From: JBMOKU01 sp049324315
Lineage (GTDB): Bacteria > Bacillota > Clostridia > Peptostreptococcales > Thermotaleaceae
Length of the DNA: 64,000 nucleotides
Direction of reading: 5' to 3'
NCBI GenBank assembly: GCA_049324315.1
Contig: JBMOKU010000007.1
Span: forward strand, 1 to 64,000
In this document: piece by piece, positions 58,340-64,000 of the stretch
Layout of the letters: each line of letters opens with the position of its first letter
Position numbering within the stretch: position 1 is the stretch's first letter
The notes under the pieces: model-generated
What the model was told of the DNA's origin: nothing
Databases searched by the model: none
Seen by the model: the letters and a program-made list of their open reading frames with translations, nothing else
Program-made: the position numbers and the translations under genes

Positions 58340-59299
58340 GCTTAAGCTAAATAATCCGATAAAGCATAATATCAGTGTTACAGACCAAAAAACTGCTACA
58401 ACTTTTGTTTCTTTCCATCCTTTTAACTCATAGTGATGATGTAACGGACTCATTCGAAAAATTCTCTTTCCTGTTAATTTGAACGAAAGTACCTGCAAAA
58501 TTACAGATAAAGTTTCTGCAAAATAAATTCCTCCGACAATAGGAATTAATAGTGTAAGATTCATCAATATGGCAACAGCAGCAATGGCGCCTCCCAAAGC
58601 TAAAGAACCCGTATCTCCCATAAACACTTTAGCAGGATGAGCATTAAATCGTAGAAATCCTAAACAGGCGCCTGTTAGCGCTCCACAAAATACAGCTAAA
58701 CTCGGATAGCCCCAATTCATAGCAACAAGGCTAAAGAAAGATGATATAATTAACGTCACTCCTGCAGCTAATCCATCTAAACCATCGGTAAGATTTACAC
58801 TATTAACTGTTGCAACGACAACAAAAGCGATATACGGCACAAACAGTATTCCTAAATCCCAGTATTGATGAATGAACGGAACCAATATCTTTGTTTCATT
58901 GACCGAAACTTTCGATTGATATATGGCTATGATTACTGCAATAATAATCTGTCCCATCAGCTTTTGATACGCTTTTAAACCCAAATTTCGCTTTAACACA
59001 ACTTTAATAAAATCATCAATAAATCCAATAAGTCCAAAAGATATCATAGCAAATAAGATAACAAATAAATCCCTGTTCGTCATACCTGATGTCAATGACG
59101 TTATTACAATAGCAGCGATCATAATAATTCCACCCATGGTAGGAGTGCCTGATTTGACTATATGTGACTTCGGACCTTCTTCTCGAATGCTTTGTCCAAC
59201 CTTTAACCTATGTAGAATGGGAATCAGAATAGGTCCTAGAATCAGTACAATAAAAAATGAAACGACAATTGGCACAATTAATTGCTTATACTGTATCAT
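58337..59299 (-). CDS. mraY: Phospho-MurNAc-pentapeptide transferase MraY
   Basis: A 320-residue polytopic enzyme that makes lipid I. Ten membrane segments are visible. The conserved acidic sites are GFIDDFIKV (about 110-118), NSVNLTDGLDGLAAG (about 175-190) and VFMGDTGSLALG (about 230-241); the HHHYELKGW loop near 295 is intact, unlike the MraY-like paralogue at 35.8 kb. It overlaps murF by 14 bases. The ATG follows AGGAG. Confidence 0.97.
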   Translation of the reverse strand: MIQYKQLIVPIVVSFFIVLILGPILIPILHRLKVGQSIREEGPKSHIVKSGTPTMGGIIMIAAIVITSLTSGMTNRDLFVILFAMISFGLIGFIDDFIKVVLKRNLGLKAYQKLMGQIIIAVIIAIYQSKVSVNETKILVPFIHQYWDLGILFVPYIAFVVVATVNSVNLTDGLDGLAAGVTLIISSFFSLVAMNWGYPSLAVFCGALTGACLGFLRFNAHPAKVFMGDTGSLALGGAIAAVAILMNLTLLIPIVGGIYFAETLSVILQVLSFKLTGKRIFRMSPLHHHYELKGWKETKVVAVFWSVTLILCFIGLFSLS

Positions 59300-60692
59300 T
59301 CATTGAACTCCTCTCTTGTATATAAGTGCAAATGGTTTCCATCTTCATGCCCCGCGACCCTTTTACCAACACTGCATCTCCAGCTTGAAGAAAATCGTCT
59401 AACACTGTGATGGCCTCTCTATTGTCCTCACAAAATATTACTTTTCCTTGAGTAAGGCCGCTTGCAATGGCGCCTCTTCCAATGTTGACAGATTCCCGCC
59501 CCACAGCGATCAGCATATCGATGGGATATTTAGCTGCCTCAGCACCAACAGCATAATGTCCGGGCGAAGCCTGCTCTCCCATTTCCAACATATCTCCTAA
59601 AATAGCAATTTTCCGTAAAGAATTTATTTTCGATAATACACTGAGAGCAGCTTTCATCGAATCCGGACTAGCATTATAGGCATCATTGATCAACTTGACA
59701 TTCATTTTTGTATTCGTAATAGAAAGGCGCATAGAGCTACCTTCAAATTCTTGTAGACCTTTTTGAATAAGATGCATTTCCACACCAAGGGTCTTACCAA
59801 CGACAATGGCACATAATGCATTATAAACGTTGTGGATACCAGGTACGCGAAGCGAAAAATCATAGACTTTTCCCTGTTCTTCAATTTGAAATATAGTACC
59901 GTGTTCACCGCAATCTTTCAAAGCCAGCGGCATTAAGTCATTATTCTCTTCTAATCCAGCATAAACAATCTTGTAATCTAAATGCGTACGCCTTAATGTT
60001 CTCAGATACTTATCATCGCCGTTCACAATTAACGTATTTTTTTCCTTCATGTAAGTAGCAATCTCCATTTTAGCTTTAAAGATGTTCTCTTGAGAACCAA
60101 GATGTTCAATATGGGAAAGTCCTACGTTCGTAATCACACCTATATGCGGTTTTACGATATTTGCTAGCCTATCAATCTCACCAAGGCTGCTCATACCCAT
60201 TTCGAAAATAGCAGCTTCATGTCCCTGTTCTAACTGGAAAACCGTGATTGGCAGACCGATATGATTATTCAAATTTCCTGCATTTTTCAGAACTTTATAT
60301 TTCTGCGATAAAACTGCATAAATCATATCTTTGGTCGATGTCTTTCCAGTACTTCCCGTAACAGCAACGATTGGGATGTTAAACCTATTTAAATAGTAGG
60401 CAGCCAGTTGATGGAATGCTTTTAATGTATCTTCAACTTTAATCAAGCAGTATTTATCATCTTCAAAGGCATCTTCACACCCCTCCGTAATGAAGGCAGC
60501 CTTTGCACCTGCTTGAAAGGCATGGCTAATAAAATGGCTTCCATTATATTTTTCCCCGATAATGGGGATAAACAATTCTCCGTCTTTAACTGTCCTCGAA
60601 TCTATAGATATCCCAGTAATGATCCCTTCACCATTTCCATATAGTAATTGTCCGTTTACGGCTTCGACAATTTCATGAACCGAAAGCTTCAT
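59286..60692 (-). CDS. murF: UDP-MurNAc-tripeptide:D-Ala-D-Ala ligase MurF
   Basis: A 468-residue Mur ligase that adds D-Ala-D-Ala to the stem. The ATP loop is VTGSTGKTSTKD near 110-121, followed by NAGNLNNHIGLP, a MurF signature, and FEMGMSSLGEI near 170. Other segments are NDAYNASPDSMKAAL near 320 and LVKGSRGMKME near the end. It is 3 bases after murE and overlaps mraY. Length is normal. Confidence 0.96.
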   Translation of the reverse strand: MKLSVHEIVEAVNGQLLYGNGEGIITGISIDSRTVKDGELFIPIIGEKYNGSHFISHAFQAGAKAAFITEGCEDAFEDDKYCLIKVEDTLKAFHQLAAYYLNRFNIPIVAVTGSTGKTSTKDMIYAVLSQKYKVLKNAGNLNNHIGLPITVFQLEQGHEAAIFEMGMSSLGEIDRLANIVKPHIGVITNVGLSHIEHLGSQENIFKAKMEIATYMKEKNTLIVNGDDKYLRTLRRTHLDYKIVYAGLEENNDLMPLALKDCGEHGTIFQIEEQGKVYDFSLRVPGIHNVYNALCAIVVGKTLGVEMHLIQKGLQEFEGSSMRLSITNTKMNVKLINDAYNASPDSMKAALSVLSKINSLRKIAILGDMLEMGEQASPGHYAVGAEAAKYPIDMLIAVGRESVNIGRGAIASGLTQGKVIFCEDNREAITVLDDFLQAGDAVLVKGSRGMKMETICTYIQERSSMNDTV

Positions 60693-60695
60693 CTT

Positions 60696-62153
60696 TTACT
60701 CCCCCCTCAGTATCTCCTGAGCAATTAATCTATCATCAAAATCGATTACGTTACTTCCAATGATTTGATACGTTTCATGTCCCTTCCCAGCAATAACAAT
60801 CACGTCACCTGGAGTAGATGACGCTATAGCCTCATGGATTGCCATTCTTCTATCTACTATCATTTTATATTTGCAATCTGTCTTTTTTATTCCATTTTCT
60901 ATTTCCTCCATAATTACTCCCGGATTCTCTGTTCTCGGATTGTCACTGGTGATTACACAATAATCCGATAGTTTGCCTGCAATTTCACCCATCATTGGTC
61001 GTTTTGTTTTATCTCGATCACCACCACATCCGAAAACAGTAATTAATTTTCCTTTTACAAATTCCTTCGTAGTGTTTAGTACGTTCTCCAATGCATCGGG
61101 AGTATGGGCATAATCCACAATAATACAATGATCCCCCGTATTTCCTACTAATTCAAATCTGCCTGGAACCCCTTTGATGGATCTTAGTCCGTCTTGAATT
61201 TGTTTTAAATCATACCCTAATATGTAGCACACAGAGGCTGCCGCCAGGGCATTATATACGGAAAATCTTCCCGGTGTAGCTATTTCAACAGGTCCTCTAT
61301 ACGCTGGTGTAACAAGGGTAAATCTTGCTCCTTTTAGAGATATACTTACATCTTTTGCTGTAATATCGGCACCCTTATTCATACCATAGGTAAGCAATTT
61401 CACAGGAAGTCCCTCGATTACCTGCGCGATTTCTACACCATAGGGATCATCAATGTTGATGATGTTAGCCTGGGTTGTTTTATAAAAAAGCTTGGTTTTC
61501 GCCTTTTTATAGCTTTCTATGTCCCCATGAAAATCCATATGATCCCGCGTTAGGTTTGTAAAGACGCCAATAGAAAAATGTACATCTGCTACTCTCCCTA
61601 CCTCCAGTGAATGGGAGGATACCTCCATGACACATGTGTCTACGCTTTTCTCCAGCATTTCAGCAAAAAGCCTCTGAAGCTCTAACGATTCAGGTGTTGT
61701 ATTTACAGCTTTATATTCTTTGTCTAATATTTTGTAGGAAATGGTACCAATGAGCCCACTATTTCCCCCATTTATTTCCAATATTTCTTTGATAAGATAG
61801 GTCGTTGTTGTTTTACCATTTGTCCCGGTAATTCCTATCATATTCATCTTCTGAGAAGGTCGCCCATAATAATCCGCAGCAATGGCTGATAGGGCCTTTC
61901 TCGTGTCATTCACTCTGATAATCGTTATGTCCCCTTCTACATTGATCTCTTTGTTTACCACTAAAGCTGCAGCACCCTTACCAACCGCACTGGATGCAAA
62001 ATCATGGCCGTCTACCTGTGAACCTTCTAAACAGACAAAAACATAACCCTTATCTACTTTTCTGGAATCATATGCAATCCCCGAAATCTCTATATCCGTA
62101 TTGCCGTAAACATCTATTACTTCAGCAGTTCTGATAAGATCACTTAACTTCAT
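60696..62153 (-). CDS. murE: UDP-MurNAc-dipeptide:meso-DAP ligase MurE
   Basis: A 485-residue Mur ligase that adds the third stem residue. The ATP loop is ITGTNGKTTTTYL near 108-120; NLTRDHMDFHGD lies near 205-216. The amino-acid pocket reads SDNPRTENP near 408-416: D-N-P-R is the meso-diaminopimelate signature, as against the motifs seen in L-Lys enzymes. So the peptidoglycan is predicted to be of the meso-DAP type. The ATG follows AAGGAG. Confidence 0.96.
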   Translation of the reverse strand: MKLSDLIRTAEVIDVYGNTDIEISGIAYDSRKVDKGYVFVCLEGSQVDGHDFASSAVGKGAAALVVNKEINVEGDITIIRVNDTRKALSAIAADYYGRPSQKMNMIGITGTNGKTTTTYLIKEILEINGGNSGLIGTISYKILDKEYKAVNTTPESLELQRLFAEMLEKSVDTCVMEVSSHSLEVGRVADVHFSIGVFTNLTRDHMDFHGDIESYKKAKTKLFYKTTQANIINIDDPYGVEIAQVIEGLPVKLLTYGMNKGADITAKDVSISLKGARFTLVTPAYRGPVEIATPGRFSVYNALAAASVCYILGYDLKQIQDGLRSIKGVPGRFELVGNTGDHCIIVDYAHTPDALENVLNTTKEFVKGKLITVFGCGGDRDKTKRPMMGEIAGKLSDYCVITSDNPRTENPGVIMEEIENGIKKTDCKYKMIVDRRMAIHEAIASSTPGDVIVIAGKGHETYQIIGSNVIDFDDRLIAQEILRGE

Positions 62154-62227
62154 AATCCCTCTCCTTAATAATATTTTATGTCCCTATTATTGACTAGGAA
62201 TTCTTTTGGTAAACAAAACGCTTGAAA

Positions 62228-62271
62228 AGGCAACTTAAAACAAAGTGGTATACCTTTGATTCAAGTTGCCT
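62228..62271 (-). terminator. Hairpin between spoVD and murE
   Basis: AGGCAACTT (62228-62236) pairs with AAGTTGCCT (62263-62271), and CAAAG with CTTTG inside. A short T run follows on the minus strand. It is a probable terminator of spoVD; murE would then need its own promoter, which I do not clearly see in 62154-62227. Confidence 0.6.
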
Positions 62272-62381
62272 CTTTATGTTTACATTTGTATACATTATAT
62301 CATAGTTTGATGAATTTGAAGCTAAGTTCCGGTATTTTTCGAATAATTATTTCACAATTTAACGACCATAAATCAAAAAGA

Positions 62382-64000
62382 TTAGTTATTCTGCAAGTAT
62401 AGTATAATGATCGACTTTTCCGGTATCTTTGCTCCCGGCTTTGGAAATTGGTCCACCACAACAACATCTGGATTTTCCACATTAATTGGATCTGTATCAA
62501 ATTGAAGTTTACTTTCAGAAAGTAGCTTAGCAGCTTCTTTCAAGCCAAGATTCCTTACCTCTGGAACCACAACCTCCTGCTTTGCATATTCAGCTGCTTC
62601 CTTTTCGTTAAACTTTGGTTCAACATCTAAATAACGCAAACTGTCTTTTAGGATCTCATGCACTGCTGGAGCAGCCGTTAAACTTCCAAAGTGTACACCC
62701 TGTGGCTCATCAACTACGACTAATACAGCTAGTTTAGGATCATCTATTGGTGCCAGTGCTATAAATGACGAGTATACCTTTCCCGCAGCGTATCTACCGT
62801 TTTCAATTTTATCTGCAGTACCTGTTTTTCCACCAATTCTGTAGCCAGGTATGTATGCGCTTTTACCAGATCCATCTGTTACAACCGTTTCCATGATCAT
62901 TCTGAGCTCTTTTGCCGTTTTATCAGAAAGGACCTGTCTAATCATTTTGGGTTCAAACCGATGAATAACATTATTGGAGTCATCCACCAATTCTTTTACA
63001 AGGCGAGGTTTCATCAACTTTCCATCATTTCCGATTGCAGCAATTGCGTTAATAAGCTGAATTGGTGTTACTGAAATACCATGACCAAAGGAGATCGTAG
63101 CCAGTTCTACCGGCCCAACATTTGCTTTATTTTGTACAATTGATCCCCCCTCGCCCGGAAGATCAATATCTGTTATTTTTGAGAAACCAAAAGCATCTAT
63201 ATAATGATAATATTTTTCTACGCCTAGTCGCTGTCCGACTTCAATGAAAACCGGGTTGCATGAGTTTTGAACCCCCTGGGTAAAGGTTTGAGCTCCATGG
63301 GGTCTATAGTACCGCCAACATTTAATTCTTTGACCTGCTACGGTAATGGATCCAGTACAATTAAACGGTGAATCGGGTTCAACAACACCTTCCTCTAAAC
63401 CAGCAGCAGCTGTAATCAGCTTAAATGTTGATCCTGGCTCATAGGTATCACTGATAATAGGATTTCTCCACATTTCATTCCAAATTTTTTGCTGTTCTTT
63501 TGTATCAACCGTCTCAAACTCTCTAAGTTTATTCTCATCTAGAGGAACTCTGGGATTATTTGGATCATAATCTGGCTTTGTCGCCATAGCTAGAATGTCT
63601 CCTGTTTTAGGATCCATAACAATGCCCATTACTTTTTTAGCTTTCGTCTGAATCATAGTGTTTTCAATGGCCTTTTCTACAAAGTGCTGAATGACTTCAT
63701 CAATAGTCAAAACAACGTTTAAACCATTTTCCGGTTCATAGTATTTCTCTGTTCCATATGGAAGTTGCCTTCCAACAGCATCGGTGTTTTTTATCCATCT
63801 TCCTGGAAGACCGCTTAAAAACTTATTATATTCTAGTTCTATTCCTACTAAGCCCTGATTATCATCTGTTGTATGACCTAAAATATGGGCAGCAAAATTT
63901 CCAAATGGATAATATCTCTTATTATCTTCAGCAATCCATATGCCCTCTAGTTTTGCAAGTCGAATAGCGTCTGCTTTTTCTTTATCAATCCATTTCTCAA
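62382..64000 (-). CDS. spoVD: Penicillin-binding transpeptidase SpoVD (5' end outside window)
   Basis: The visible 539 residues are the C-terminal part of a class B PBP; the start lies past 64000. The frame at the edge reads EKWIDKEKADAIRLAK in the dimerisation region. Catalytic motifs are S-x-x-K in YEPGSTFKLIT, S-x-N in NSCNPVFIE and KTG in IGGKTGTADK. A single PASTA domain closes the protein (about the last 65 residues, VPEVRNLGLKEAAKLL), typical of SpoVD rather than PbpB, which has two. Linkage to murE agrees. It works with SpoVE in spore cortex or septal synthesis. Confidence 0.93.
   Translation of the reverse strand, partial: EKWIDKEKADAIRLAKLEGIWIAEDNKRYYPFGNFAAHILGHTTDDNQGLVGIELEYNKFLSGLPGRWIKNTDAVGRQLPYGTEKYYEPENGLNVVLTIDEVIQHFVEKAIENTMIQTKAKKVMGIVMDPKTGDILAMATKPDYDPNNPRVPLDENKLREFETVDTKEQQKIWNEMWRNPIISDTYEPGSTFKLITAAAGLEEGVVEPDSPFNCTGSITVAGQRIKCWRYYRPHGAQTFTQGVQNSCNPVFIEVGQRLGVEKYYHYIDAFGFSKITDIDLPGEGGSIVQNKANVGPVELATISFGHGISVTPIQLINAIAAIGNDGKLMKPRLVKELVDDSNNVIHRFEPKMIRQVLSDKTAKELRMIMETVVTDGSGKSAYIPGYRIGGKTGTADKIENGRYAAGKVYSSFIALAPIDDPKLAVLVVVDEPQGVHFGSLTAAPAVHEILKDSLRYLDVEPKFNEKEAAEYAKQEVVVPEVRNLGLKEAAKLLSESKLQFDTDPINVENPDVVVVDQFPKPGAKIPEKSIIILYLQNN

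Noticed and set aside
1..64000. tRNA genes, CRISPR arrays, prophage, toxin-antitoxin and restriction systems
   Set aside because: I found no cloverleaf with a GGTTCRANYCC-type arm, no regularly spaced repeats, and no recognisable phage, defence or integrase gene other than xerD, which has its housekeeping context.

Overview
The window comes from a low-GC, endospore-forming Firmicute, most likely an anaerobic member of class Clostridia. The evidence is the set of sporulation genes (spo0A, spoIIGA-sigE-sigG, spoIIM, spoVD, spoVE, ytfIJ, dacF), an IspH-ribosomal S1 fusion (a clostridial trait), a ferredoxin-dependent 2-oxoacid oxidoreductase, and a MurE with the DNPR motif of meso-diaminopimelate peptidoglycan. 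No genus can be named from the sequence. Nearly all genes are on the minus strand. No tRNA, rRNA, CRISPR array, prophage or intact transposon was seen, and no gap without a gene exceeds about 280 bases.

Layout, left to right. 1-1.5 kb: a palindromic repeat and a plus-strand aminotransferase. 1.5-9.6 kb: an orphan gene, a MerR/coiled-coil protein, cheR, ndk, ispH-S1, cmk, a 57-residue membrane protein, a YhiN-type flavoprotein and a histidine phosphatase. 9.7-13.4 kb: operon korD-A-B-C-rpiR. 13.6-16.9 kb: surE, a plus-strand orphan with a C-terminal zinc ribbon, mnmM, an acetyltransferase and rluB. 17.2-22.5 kb: a cysteine-rich flavoprotein pair, a D,D-carboxypeptidase, a MazG-like protein and ytfI-ytfJ. 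22.6-25.5 kb: the plus-strand spermidine operon (XRE-cupin regulator, speD, speE, speB).

25.5-34.5 kb: scpA-scpB, dacF, pdp, two tandem purine-nucleoside phosphorylases, deoB, xerD, a small membrane gene and spoIIM. The order resembles the Bacillus drm-pupG-dacF / xerD-spoIIM region, but fur and spoIIA-sigF are absent. 34.7-39.4 kb: a five-gene cluster (steA, steB, GT2, MraY-like GT4, DUF3866). 39.9-44.5 kb: spo0A, pstS, phoR, phoP. 44.5-50.3 kb: pgeF, nrdR, ylmC-like, sigG, sigE, spoIIGA, ftsZ. 50.5-64 kb: division and wall cluster sbp, DUF881 x2, ftsQ, murA, murG, spoVE, murD, mraY, murF, murE, spoVD (5' end outside the window), with a MITE-like GC-rich element between murD and mraY.

Much of the window therefore serves the cell envelope and its remodelling during division and sporulation. 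Several regulatory sites can be read directly: a sigma-H promoter and 0A box before spo0A; a long-spacer Spo0A-type promoter before spoIIGA; an 11-bp-periodic Pho box before pstS; sigma-F-like promoters before ytfI, dacF and sigG; a sigma-E-like promoter before spoIIM; and palindromes at the promoters of kor, rluB, the carboxypeptidase and the spermidine operon. The least described parts are the Ste/glycosyltransferase cluster, the cysteine-rich flavoprotein pair, the diverged second nucleoside phosphorylase, and three small genes at 7464, 34584 and 39633.
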